This document shows positions 26,456-33,589 of a stretch of 64,000 nt of DNA, in pieces. The translations under genes were made by a program, and so were the position numbers. This stretch comes from Oceanicaulis sp. HLUCCA04 (GTDB taxonomy: Bacteria; Pseudomonadota; Alphaproteobacteria; Caulobacterales; Maricaulaceae): positions 297,454 through 361,453 of the forward strand of contig LJSH01000003.1 in the NCBI GenBank assembly GCA_001314625.1. Reading direction: 5' to 3'. Position 1 is the stretch's first letter. The number at the start of each line of letters is the position of its first letter. The notes under the pieces were generated by a model. That model searched no databases, was not told the DNA's origin, and saw nothing but the letters and a program-made list of their open reading frames with translations.

Positions 26456-27097
26456 ATGAACGCGACCCTCGTCCGCAAGGCAGATCAATCGCCCCGCTCC
26501 GGCTTTCGCCGGGGCATACGGCTGTTCCAGCTGCGCCTGATACGGGCTGCACGCGGACGCTGGGCGGTGCCGGCGCTCTTTATCGGCTCCTTTGTCGACT
26601 CCACGATATTTCCCTGGCCGGTCGCCTTGCCGCTCGCCGCGCAGATGCTTCGAGGACGCCGCCACGTCTTCCCGGCGGCTGCGGCAGCGGCGCTAGGCTC
26701 GATCCTTGGCGGTCTGCTGATTTACGCGCTGGCCCGGCTGGCGTTTGACGCGGTTGCGCCCTTTCTTGTCGATGACAGCGCATCGGCGGCCACTCTGACC
26801 GAGGTGAGAAGCCGCATGGAAGCGGGCGGGGCGCTGGCGGCCTTTGCCGCCATGCTGACGCCGGTCCCGGTGCAGCTGACCAGCCTTGCTGCCGGGCTGG
26901 CCGGGGTAGGCGGCGCGTGGTTCGCACTGGCCATCGTTCTGGGCCGGGGCTTGCGCTATTTTGTGATGGGGCTGGTCTTGTATGCGGTGGGCGGCCAGAT
27001 CGTTGCGGGATGGCGGCTCCTGCCACGCTGGGGGCGCTGGCTGCTGATCGGATTTTTTGCCGCACTGTTCGTGCTGCTGATGGCGATATCGCTCTAG
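26456..27097 (+). CDS. VTT/DedA-type (YqaA-like) membrane protein
   Basis: The 213-residue protein (start at ATG 26456; an upstream in-frame ATG adds 13 residues) has the SNARE-associated/VTT domain pattern. An amphipathic entry lies at FIGSFVDSTIFPWPVALPLAAQ, and the reentrant GAALAAFAAMLTPVPVQLTSLAAG carries the conserved proline-rich turn. C-terminal membrane helices follow. Members of the wider DedA family transport or flip lipid carriers such as undecaprenyl phosphate, but the YqaA branch is less defined. It follows fliP by 55 bases and converges with a small membrane protein gene (4-base overlap). Confidence 0.75.
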   Translation: MNATLVRKADQSPRSGFRRGIRLFQLRLIRAARGRWAVPALFIGSFVDSTIFPWPVALPLAAQMLRGRRHVFPAAAAAALGSILGGLLIYALARLAFDAVAPFLVDDSASAATLTEVRSRMEAGGALAAFAAMLTPVPVQLTSLAAGLAGVGGAWFALAIVLGRGLRYFVMGLVLYAVGGQIVAGWRLLPRWGRWLLIGFFAALFVLLMAISL

Positions 27098-27312
27098 AAC
27101 GTGCGTATCCGCTGGCCTGTCTCGATGCCGAAAAAGCTCAGCAAGTGCGCCAGCAGGAGCAGCATGAACACGGCAAGGCCAATACAGATGAGCGTCCAGG
27201 GGATGAGGCGCGGTCCGCGCACCGGGTCTGCCGGGCGGCCGCTACGCCACCCGGCGAACAGGAACAGGGCGAGCGACACGGCCAGAAGGGCGAGCGTGAG
27301 GGACAGGCTCAT
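27094..27312 (-). CDS. Small two-helix membrane protein
   Basis: A 72-residue protein with two membrane helices (about 4-22 and 36-60) joined by a basic-proline loop (RSGRPADPVRGPRLIPW), ending GIETGQRIRTF. The pattern looks like a conserved small alphaproteobacterial membrane protein. I cannot name a function. It overlaps the 3' end of the glycosyltransferase remnant by 71 bases on the same strand, so it was probably its downstream operon partner before the insertion. Confidence 0.6.
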   Translation of the reverse strand: MSLSLTLALLAVSLALFLFAGWRSGRPADPVRGPRLIPWTLICIGLAVFMLLLLAHLLSFFGIETGQRIRTF

Positions 27313-27916
27313 CAGGTGCTATCCTGTTCTGGGCCGTCAGGCCGTGTTCGGTCTTTGCCCACACATAGGATTGCCCGCCAATCTCACGCAAGGCCCTGAT
27401 CGCGGCGGGTGTCTGTAGCAGCCAGTAGAGCGGCAGCGCAGCAAGGTCTCTCTTGCTGGGTGTGAAACCGGCCCGGCGTGCGCCCTCGCCAGCGGCGAAG
27501 ATCGCCGCGCCATATCCCGCCAGCACTGGCAGGACGACCAGCGGAAAACTGCCCGCTGCTAGCGCCGAGCCGACCAGATACATTACCCAGAGGGCAGCTG
27601 GCCCGTGCGCCAGCGCGCTGAGCACGTTCATGCCCAGTGAAAGCTGGAGCGATGCCAGGCCGCGAACGTCGCTTTCGCGCATCAGCTCGCCGGGACGGCG
27701 CATATGAACGCACCAGCTGATGGCGTGGCCTTTAAGCCAGCGGCTACGCTGTCCGGTCCAGGCTTTGACCGTGACGGGCGCCTCCTCCAGAGTCCCATGT
27801 CCGATCATGCCCGTTTTCCAGCCCTGCCGGGCCAACCGGAAGCCCAGGTCAGCATCCTCGGTCACGTTGTGTGCATCCCATCCACCGCAGGCGGCAAGGG
27901 CGTCGCGCGAAAACAC
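27242..27916 (-). pseudogene. C-terminal part of a membrane glycosyltransferase 2, severed by an IS1595 element
   Basis: This is the 3' 225 codons of a processive-type GT2 enzyme. Visible motifs are GGWDAHNVTEDADLGFRL (the TED catalytic-base block), QRSRW (the QxxRW substrate-binding motif), and several C-terminal membrane helices. The frame runs on into the element for nine codons to an ATG at 27943 (MVRLLHKAG), so a 233-residue fragment could still be translated, but without the donor-binding domain. Joining it to 31314-32182 with one copy of GAAAACAC gives an uninterrupted 511-codon frame. The native substrate is unknown; holdfast or capsule-type polysaccharide is a guess. Confidence 0.9.
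27909..27916. repeat. Target-site duplication, left copy
   Basis: GAAAACAC lies just left of the left terminal repeat and is repeated at 31314-31321 on the other side. Eight bases is the duplication length typical of IS1595-family transposition. Two extra bases (AC, 27917-27918) separate this copy from the part of the terminal repeat that matches the right end. Confidence 0.85.
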
Positions 27917-27918
27917 AC

Positions 27919-27943
27919 CGGCCTTATGTAGCAGACGCACCAA
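27919..27943. repeat. Left terminal inverted repeat
   Basis: The 25 bases start CGGCCTTATGTAGCAG and end CGCACCAA. Read inward, they match the right end at 22 of 25 positions, differing at positions 13, 16 and 17. Confidence 0.88.
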
Positions 27944-27964
27944 ACCTCTCAGCGACGGGAGGGC

Positions 27965-28819
27965 CTAGCGATGCTTAAGGCTCTTTTGATTGCGCTCTCT
28001 CTGGTAAGCGGGCCGTCCGGAGGTGGGGCGGCTCATGGGCAAAGGGACTTCCTTCGTCCAACTTTCACCAGTGGGGACTTTTTTAATCGGCCCTTTGGGG
28101 GTTTGATAGAATATGAACTCAGAGACATAGGTTTCTCTAAATACAGTTTGCCATCTAAGCACGCCTTGTATCACGATTCTCTTGTCGTTTTGTATGGCCT
28201 CTTCGATGCTTTCTCTAACATTTTCTGCACCGCACGGAGCGGTATAAGTTTGGCCACTGGCAGGGGCGGCCCATCGGAGCGGGTCGCTCAGCGACAGGCC
28301 TTTATTGTAAGTTATCCTTTCAATATCTTCTACAACCCTACAATTCGATTGCACCTCATACCAGAGCGCCGGGGTTTTTCCAGAATTGGTGATATGGAGG
28401 TGAACTCTAGGCTGCCCTCTGTATATATCAGCTTTGCTGATATCCAGATAGGCTCTCAACTCTTGGCGAGAGTGGCGGCGAAATTGCCAACCTTGCCACA
28501 GAGCAGCCAATGCGATGATGCCTGTGAAGCCCACAAGGAGAAGATTCGACCAGTCGCGGAATATTGGCGAGAGTGGGTGCTTGTGAACTACGGCTTGTTG
28601 TGGTTGATCGCTTGGTGGCTCTTGGTTTTCGGAGGTTTCTGCTGTCTCGTGGGGCTGGACCCCATTGAGCATCGTAGATGGGTTCTGGGTTTCGGATGCG
28701 TCTCGCTCGCTATCAGCACGGTCCTGTTGATCTTGCCGATGGTTGTCGGCTGAGGACTTTGGTGCCAGAGAAAGCGCTAATCCAAGCGCAAGTCCCGCGA
28801 TCCAATACTTTCTAAACAT
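27965..28819 (-). CDS. Passenger membrane protein of unknown function
   Basis: The 284-residue product has a signal-like N-terminus (IAGLALGLALSLAPKSSA). A long polar Gln/Glu/Asp region (about 25-85) and one membrane helix (about 92-112, LLLVGFTGIIALAALWQGW) follow. The C-terminal domain (about 120-255) includes ELRAYLDISKADIYRG and HITNSGKTPALWYEV. The latter two strings are typical of a widespread group of uncharacterised membrane proteins often seen on mobile DNA. Its start overlaps the DUF6471 gene by 43 bases, so the two are cotranscribed leftward. A 260-codon opposite frame exists but has no protein-like features. Confidence 0.7.
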   Translation of the reverse strand: MFRKYWIAGLALGLALSLAPKSSADNHRQDQQDRADSERDASETQNPSTMLNGVQPHETAETSENQEPPSDQPQQAVVHKHPLSPIFRDWSNLLLVGFTGIIALAALWQGWQFRRHSRQELRAYLDISKADIYRGQPRVHLHITNSGKTPALWYEVQSNCRVVEDIERITYNKGLSLSDPLRWAAPASGQTYTAPCGAENVRESIEEAIQNDKRIVIQGVLRWQTVFRETYVSEFIFYQTPKGPIKKVPTGESWTKEVPLPMSRPTSGRPAYQRERNQKSLKHR

Positions 28820-28983
28820 TGTAACATAAACGCCGCTGTGAACGTTCCCCGACTGATCTTGTTGGCAAGATTCCGCTCGTCTTCTCCGAGCTTCTCAGCA
28901 AGGTCGCGAACTGTCACGTCTTTTCGCGTCATCTCAGCGCGAAGTAGGTTCTTCGCGCGCTTGTTCCAATCTACCTCAGACAT
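28777..28983 (-). CDS. DUF6471 small protein, possible transposase regulator
   Basis: Starting at the ATG at 28983 (ribosome site GAGGTGATTTC), the product has 68 residues. The core WNKRAKNLLRAEMTRKDVTV, LAEKLGEDERNLANKI, SRGTFTAAFMLQCLESIG fits DUF6471, a small helix-turn-helix-like family. Three copies of a 16-bp sequence lie just upstream, between this gene and the divergent transposase. I therefore suggest that it binds them and controls both promoters. That is inference; the family has no established role that I know of. Confidence 0.75.
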   Translation of the reverse strand: MSEVDWNKRAKNLLRAEMTRKDVTVRDLAEKLGEDERNLANKISRGTFTAAFMLQCLESIGSRDLRLD

Positions 28984-29007
28984 GAAATCACCTCTCTTGA
29001 TGGCACT

Positions 29008-29089
29008 ATCATCATATATCGTGATTTTGTCATTGACAAGGCTACCCGTAATCACCATATATCGTGAAATGAACACGAAATATGGTGAT
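29008..29089. promoter_or_regulatory. Three-copy 16-bp operator and divergent promoter region
   Basis: ATCATCATATATCGTG (29008-29023) and ATCACCATATATCGTG (29051-29066) are direct copies differing at one base. CACGAAATATGGTGAT (29074-29089) is an inverted copy differing from the second at one base. TTGACA at 29033-29038 is a consensus -35 for the transposase, with AT-rich -10 candidates inside the second copy (29056-29063). The third copy covers the transposase start codon. Binding would block transposase transcription or translation. Confidence 0.75.
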
Positions 29090-30056
29090 CGATATGGCCC
29101 AACACTTCCTGCTTAGCGCTGCTGCCCGCACCCTCTCACTCAAAGCCATTTACAAGGCTGGTGAGGAGGCCGCTTACCGGACGTTCTGTGAACTGCGCTG
29201 GGATGAAACGGACGGGGAAGCCGTCTGCCCGCGTTGCGGCTGCACGGAGAGCTACGACATTGCCACCCGCCGCAAGTTCAAGTGCAAGGGTTGCCATCAC
29301 CAGTTTTCCGTCACCAGCGGCACGATTTTCGCCAGCCGGAAAATGAGCTTTACCGATCTGCTGGCAGCGGTCTGCCTGTTTGTGAATGGTGCCAAGGGTA
29401 TGAGCGCGGTCCAGATGAGCCGAGACCTTGATTGCCAATACAAGACGGCGTTCGTGATGATGCACAAGCTGCGTGAAGCCCTGTCAGCCGAGCTTGAAGG
29501 CTTGCGCCTGTCCGGTGAGGTCGAAATCGACGGCGCATACTTTGGTGGCCATATCCGCCCGGCTAACCTGAAAGAGAACCGGATCGACCGCCGCAAGGCT
29601 CGCCACCAGACCGGCACCCGCCGCGTTGTGTTTGCCATGCGCCAGCGCCAAGGCCGCACGCTTACCCAAGTGCTGCGTGCCGAGGCAGACGGTCTGGACG
29701 TGCTCCCGCATCGCGTGTGCGGCACGGCGGTCATCTACGCTGATGAGGCGAGCCATTGGGACGTGCTTAGCCGGAACCGTGCCACTGGCCGGATCAATCA
29801 CAGCCAAGCCTACAGCATGGACGGTGCGCACACGAACGGCGTTGAGAGCTACTTCTCCCGCCTTCGCCGCATGGTGCAGGGCCAGCACCACGGCGTGTCA
29901 CCGCGCTACCTGCACCAATACGCCACCCATGCCGCTTGGCTGGAAGATCATCGCCGGGAAGACAATGGCGGGCTGGCCAACCGTGCGCTGCGCCTCGCCA
30001 TGGTGTCGCCGGTTAGCCGGACGTGGGCTGGATATTGGCAGCGTGCCGCCGCGTAA
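29082..30056 (+). CDS. IS1595-family transposase
   Basis: The 324-residue enzyme has an N-terminal zinc ribbon (CPRCGC at about residues 49-54 and CKGC at about 66-69) followed by SVTSGTIFASRKMSFTDLL, typical of IS1595 transposases. The DDE-type catalytic residues are visible as the Asp of GEVEIDGAYFGG (about 149), the Asp of IYADEASHWDVL (about 222) and the HTNGVESYFSRLRRM block. A second in-frame ATG lies at 29094. The gene is intact and complete. It faces away from the DUF6471 gene across the operator region. Confidence 0.95.
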   Translation: MVIDMAQHFLLSAAARTLSLKAIYKAGEEAAYRTFCELRWDETDGEAVCPRCGCTESYDIATRRKFKCKGCHHQFSVTSGTIFASRKMSFTDLLAAVCLFVNGAKGMSAVQMSRDLDCQYKTAFVMMHKLREALSAELEGLRLSGEVEIDGAYFGGHIRPANLKENRIDRRKARHQTGTRRVVFAMRQRQGRTLTQVLRAEADGLDVLPHRVCGTAVIYADEASHWDVLSRNRATGRINHSQAYSMDGAHTNGVESYFSRLRRMVQGQHHGVSPRYLHQYATHAAWLEDHRREDNGGLANRALRLAMVSPVSRTWAGYWQRAAA

Positions 30057-30178
30057 CAAAAATGCATCTGCGACAAGCTAACGCAGATTTGATGCAACAA
30101 ATCCCTTTACCCGGCGTTCATCTGGCATCATGTATATCCAGCGTATATACTCCCCAAGAACGGGGAAGGAGGAGCGCA

Positions 30179-30418
30179 ATGCAAACCGAAGTCAAAAAAT
30201 GGGGGAATAGCTTGGGGGTTAGACTCCCGCGTCACATCACAGAGGGGGCGTCGTTACGCGACGGGACTCCCATTGAGCTGTCCTTAGAGGGCGACACAGT
30301 GGTTCTGCGTCCCACGCGTCAAAAATTCAAGCTGACCGATCTGCTAAAGGGCCACAAGAAAGCAGATGAAAACGCCGAGATCGAATGGGGTCCGGCCAAA
30401 GGCGAAGAGGTTTGGTAA
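30179..30418 (+). CDS. mazE: MazE/AbrB-type antitoxin
   Basis: The 79-residue protein starts with the MazE fold signature MQTEVKKWGNSLGVRLPRHI (swapped-hairpin DNA-binding domain) and ends in an acidic tail (GHKKADENAEIEWGPAKGEEVW) that would neutralise the toxin. GGAAGGAGGAGCGCA is a strong ribosome site. GTATAT at 30132 and the palindrome GTATATAC at 30143-30150 upstream are candidate autoregulatory sites. The toxin gene follows by three bases. As a passenger of the element, it would stabilise the element in the host. Confidence 0.88.
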   Translation: MQTEVKKWGNSLGVRLPRHITEGASLRDGTPIELSLEGDTVVLRPTRQKFKLTDLLKGHKKADENAEIEWGPAKGEEVW

Positions 30419-30421
30419 AGC

Positions 30422-30769
30422 ATGAATGGTCAATATCAACCGGATAGAGGCCATTTCATCTGGCTAGACTTTGATCCGCAAGCTGGAACGGAACAGGCCG
30501 GGCATCGCCCGGCCTTAGTTCTGTCTCCCAAGAACTTTAATATTGCTACTGGCCTTGCGGTCGTATGTCCGATAACGAATACTGTAACTGGTAGTTCTTT
30601 TGAGGTCAAAACGCCTCGCGGGGCCAAAATCCAAGGCGTCATCTTGTCTCATCAAATGAGAACCGTTGACTGGATAGCTCGAAACGCTCGATACCACTCC
30701 GATTCCACGACTGAAACGATGTGTGAAGTTATAGGTCGGGTCGAGGCCATCTTGAGCATCGATTGTTAG
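30422..30769 (+). CDS. mazF: MazF/PemK-type mRNA interferase toxin
   Basis: The 115-residue product matches the MazF/PemK family. It shows RGHFIWLDFDPQAGTEQAGHRPALVLS (the conserved G-x-E/Q...RPALV block), CPITNTVTG, and the C-terminal MRTVDWIARNARYH segment. Family members cleave RNA at short sequence motifs. It follows mazE by three bases and is noticeably AT-richer than host genes. Length is normal. Its stop overlaps the convergent downstream gene by four bases. Confidence 0.92.
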   Translation: MNGQYQPDRGHFIWLDFDPQAGTEQAGHRPALVLSPKNFNIATGLAVVCPITNTVTGSSFEVKTPRGAKIQGVILSHQMRTVDWIARNARYHSDSTTETMCEVIGRVEAILSIDC

Positions 30770-31245
30770 GCCTGCACCCACATATAGTTCCCGCGCTGAT
30801 CCTGAACGCACTTCACTTCACCGTTGATCCGCATAATGCGCAGAACCTTGCTCACACGCCTTGTCAGGTCGGTGACGTATTTCTGATCCCGCGCATCATC
30901 GCCCCGGAGAGCCACGATTTCAGCGGCAATCTGGCGGCTGCGCAGCGGGCCTTCTGCGTGGCGTAGTTCCTGCATTACTGCGTCGGCTAACTCTCCCTTC
31001 GCAAACATCACTTCGCGCGCCCTGCGTGGCATCATGGCGTTCAAATCACCCTTGAAACCGAGGGTGGCCAGTGTCCGGTCCAGAGCGGCAATGTCGTTCC
31101 TGATCTCTGCCAGCCTGTCACGGATGCGGTTGCCCTCGTTGAACAGGTCAGCGCGCTTTGTGAGCAATCCGTTGGTTGCGTGCTCATAAGTATCGGTGTT
31201 TGACGGCTTCACCGTGCCGTTAGGGTATCGGGCTATGTTTGTCAT
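30766..31245 (-). CDS. Passenger protein with coiled coil and winged-helix-like C-terminus
   Basis: The 159-residue product has a helical region (about 28-65, NGLLTKRADLFNEGNRIRD, EIRNDIAALDRTLATLG). A MMPRRAREVMFAKGEL stretch follows, then a C-terminal segment (about 90-159) with LRSRQIAAEIVALRG, VTDLTRRVSKVLRIMRINGEV and YMWVQA that reads like a winged helix. I have the impression that similar proteins accompany IS1595-type elements. A role in DNA binding or transposition targeting is possible but not shown. No ribosome site is evident at this start, so an internal start is possible. Confidence 0.65.
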   Translation of the reverse strand: MTNIARYPNGTVKPSNTDTYEHATNGLLTKRADLFNEGNRIRDRLAEIRNDIAALDRTLATLGFKGDLNAMMPRRAREVMFAKGELADAVMQELRHAEGPLRSRQIAAEIVALRGDDARDQKYVTDLTRRVSKVLRIMRINGEVKCVQDQRGNYMWVQA

Positions 31246-31288
31246 GCTGGAAGGATAACGATAAGCGGCTGAAAAATCAGCGGTTCAC

Positions 31289-31313
31289 TTGGTGCGCTTG
31301 ATACATAAGGCCG
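31289..31313. repeat. Right terminal inverted repeat
   Basis: TTGGTGCGCTTGATACATAAGGCCG is, in reverse complement, a 22/25 match to the left end. It is directly followed by the right target copy GAAAACAC (31314-31321). Confidence 0.88.
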
Positions 31314-32182
31314 GAAAACACGTTGCTGGTGCCGCCCAGCGGCAAGGGCCAGCCAAGGCGCAGAAAGTAGGGCAGGACCACGTGGAACTGGGCGGCGTAT
31401 TCCAGCGCGAACAACATCCGCGTCAGCCAGTTTTCATTGCGGTTGTACCAGCCCAGCGGAGCCTGCACGCAGCCCAGCTGGCTGTCAGCGGCGAACGCTT
31501 CGGCGGCGGCGCGCAGCTGCGTGGGCGCGGGCGCGTCTTCGGCGTCATAGACCGCCACCAGCGCGCCTTGAGTTCTCTGGAGCGCAAAATTGAGGGCTTT
31601 GGGCTTGGTGCGCGGCCCGATGGGCGGCACGGCCATGACGCGGACGGGCAGGTGCGCGCGGACCGATTTGGCAGCTGCGTGGGCAGCGCGCAGCGTGTCC
31701 CAGTCATCGGCTTCGATAGCCAGTGCAACATCAAGCCGGTCTCGCGGATAGTCGATCCGCGCCAGCTGGTCGACCAGCCCGGCCACGACGGCTGCTTCTT
31801 TGTGAAGAGCGACGATAACCGTCATTGACGGCAGCGCAGGGGAAAGCAGGTTGCGGCGCGCGCTCAGCTGCCCTGGCCGGCGGGCCGCTGCCAGCCGCAA
31901 GAACGCAACGACAAGAAACAGGGCGCCTGTCACGATACCCGTAATCACCAGGCCCATCCCGGCGCTGACCAGCTCTGCCACGGCCAGAAAGGCGGCTGGT
32001 CCCGCCCATATCGCTGCCGGAACACCCAGAGCGTGCGCGGCGCTCGCCTCGGGCGTGTCATCGGCCAGCGCATAGGCTGCGCGGTGTGCCTGTGCGTGCG
32101 TCCGGGTTGCCTTTACCGGCTCGTTTTCGGTATGCGCATGGCCCAGCACGCGCCGTTTGCGTTGCCCCAATCCTTGCCCCAT
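31314..32182 (-). pseudogene. N-terminal part of a membrane glycosyltransferase 2, severed by an IS1595 element
   Basis: This fragment holds the 5' 289 codons. It has an N-terminal cytoplasmic region, two membrane helices (about 50-95), and the GT2 catalytic half: MTVIVALHKEAAVVAGLVDQL, a DDWDT segment, KPKALNFAL, the DxD-like VYDAEDAPAP and LPLGGTSNVFS. Normally GGTSN(H/V)F runs straight into the TED block now lying at 27.9 kb. In the present arrangement the frame ends 12 codons into the element (GLMYQAHQVNR stop at 31277). A TTAA-N6-TTAACC motif lies 34 bases upstream of the start. The enzyme is presumably inactive. Confidence 0.9.
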
Positions 32183-32252
32183 CGCCGCCTGCTCTGCACA
32201 GATTGGCGAAAATGGTTAACGCAAATTAACCTTTTGAGCGAATCGTTTCGAA

Positions 32253-32741
32253 TTACGCCTTCGGATTGAACAGGAATGTGCGGGCGGGGTGCATCAGGCT
32301 GGGACCGTCCAGATGAAACGCAATCGCCGCGCTGGTTGGCCAGCCATAGGGCACGCCGTCCATCGCATCTGCCCGTGCTGCCAGCGAGTGCGCGAAAGCT
32401 CCAATGCCCGGATTGTGGCCGACCAGAATGACTGCCCTGGCGCCCTCTTCCAGCGCCTGGGTAACCGCTCGCTCGAGCATTTCCTGCGAGGCATGGTAGA
32501 GCGCCATCGGGCTGTTCACGGCGATGCCCGGATACAGGCCGGCAAAATGCTGCCAGGTTTCGCGCGTGCGCCTGGCTGGTGATACCAGTGCCAGATCGGC
32601 GTCCAGTCCCGCCTCGCCCACGGCGGCGGCAGCCCGGTCTGCATCCTCATGGCCGCGCGCCGTCAGGCCCCGCTCGAAATCGTCTTCAGCCTCTGTCAGG
32701 TCGATGGCTTTGGCGTGGCGTATGATGATCAGGCTGGGCAT
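32253..32741 (-). CDS. sixA: SixA-type phosphohistidine phosphatase
   Basis: The 162-residue product (start at the ATG at 32741; an upstream ATG adds eight residues without a ribosome site) is a small histidine-phosphatase-fold protein. The catalytic RHAK is at residues 8-11, and the second-histidine motif VGHNPG lies at about 107-112. SPARRTRET is the usual conserved arginine block. SixA removes phosphate from histidine phosphotransfer domains or from PtsO-type proteins. The gene is monocistronic here. Confidence 0.88.
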   Translation of the reverse strand: MPSLIIIRHAKAIDLTEAEDDFERGLTARGHEDADRAAAAVGEAGLDADLALVSPARRTRETWQHFAGLYPGIAVNSPMALYHASQEMLERAVTQALEEGARAVILVGHNPGIGAFAHSLAARADAMDGVPYGWPTSAAIAFHLDGPSLMHPARTFLFNPKA

Positions 32742-32863
32742 GCTGGGTCCGCCAGAAAAATTCATGTGGGGGTGTAGGCGCGATGACCTTACATCGCTGG
32801 AGGCCGGTCCCTAAGTAAAGCCTGTAAAATTCTGTCAGCAAACCATCTGGAGCATTCACGCCC

Positions 32864-33499
32864 ATGTCCCTTCTCCTCGGCGATACCGCCCCGGACTTCA
32901 CCGCAGACACCACGCAAGGCCCGATCCGTTTCCATGACTGGATCGGTGACAACTGGGTGGTGTTCTTCTCACACCCGGCCGATTTCACGCCCGTGTGCAC
33001 CACCGAGCTGGGCTTTACCGCCAAGCTCAAAGACGAATTCGCCAAGCGCAATGCCAAGGCGATTGCGCTCTCGGTTGATCCGCTCGACCAGCACCAGGCC
33101 TGGATCAAGGATATCGAGGAAACGCAAGGCACGGCGATGAACTTCCCGATCATCGCGGACGTGAACAAGGAGGTCTCCACCCTCTACACGATGATCCATC
33201 CCAAGGCGGACCCGAAGCTGACGGTGCGCGCGGTCTATGTGATCGACCCCAACAAGAAGATCCGCGCCACCTTCACCTATCCGCCAAGCGCGGGACGCAA
33301 TTTCAACGAGGTGCTGCGCCTGATCGACTCGCTCCAGCTGACCGACGGCTACAAGGTGGCCACGCCGGTGAACTGGACCGATGGTGAGGATGTGATTGTG
33401 GTGCCGAGCGTGTCTGACGCCGATGCCGACGCGCTCTTCCCCAAGGGTTATACGAAGATCAAGCCGTATCTGCGCATCACGCCGCAGCCCAACAAGTAG
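32864..33499 (+). CDS. 1-Cys peroxiredoxin (Prx6 type)
   Basis: The 211-residue thiol peroxidase reduces hydrogen peroxide and alkyl hydroperoxides. The peroxidatic cysteine is in PADFTPVCTTELG (Cys45). No resolving cysteine is seen, and the long C-terminal dimerisation region (from about 165, VNWTDGEDVIVVPSVSD) marks the Prx6 class. RAVYVIDPNKKIR and TYPPSAGRNFNEVLR are family strings. A terminator hairpin follows at 33525. Confidence 0.94.
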   Translation: MSLLLGDTAPDFTADTTQGPIRFHDWIGDNWVVFFSHPADFTPVCTTELGFTAKLKDEFAKRNAKAIALSVDPLDQHQAWIKDIEETQGTAMNFPIIADVNKEVSTLYTMIHPKADPKLTVRAVYVIDPNKKIRATFTYPPSAGRNFNEVLRLIDSLQLTDGYKVATPVNWTDGEDVIVVPSVSDADADALFPKGYTKIKPYLRITPQPNK

Positions 33500-33524
33500 G
33501 CTTTTCAGCTAGTTAAAACAATAA

Positions 33525-33555
33525 ATGCCGGGCTCTGACAGGGGCCCGGCATCTT
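33525..33555 (+). terminator. Terminator after the peroxiredoxin gene
   Basis: ATGCCGGGC (33525-33533) pairs with GCCCGGCAT (33544-33552), loop of ten bases, followed by CTTTG. A reasonable intrinsic terminator with a short T-run. Confidence 0.75.
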
Positions 33556-33589
33556 TGATGGTGAGGGCGTGCAGCGAGGCTGCTTTCCA

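Larger units (their letters stand above)
27917..31313. mobile_element. 3.4-kb IS1595-family element with passenger genes, inserted in a GT2 gene
   Basis: The element is bounded by 25-bp imperfect inverted repeats (22 of 25 identical) and an 8-bp direct repeat of the target. It encodes, from the left: a membrane protein (minus), a DUF6471 protein (minus), the transposase (plus), MazE-like and MazF-like proteins (plus) and a helical unknown protein (minus). Parts of it are visibly poorer in GC than the host genes, especially 28060-28500 and the mazF region. The terminal repeats are well matched and the transposase frame is complete, so it may still be mobile. Confidence 0.9.

Noticed and set aside
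27971-28753. 260-codon plus-strand frame opposite the passenger membrane protein
   Set aside because: The opposite strand encodes a signal segment, a membrane helix and the recurring RAYL/NSGKTPA domain and is coupled to DUF6471. The plus frame lacks any coherent feature.
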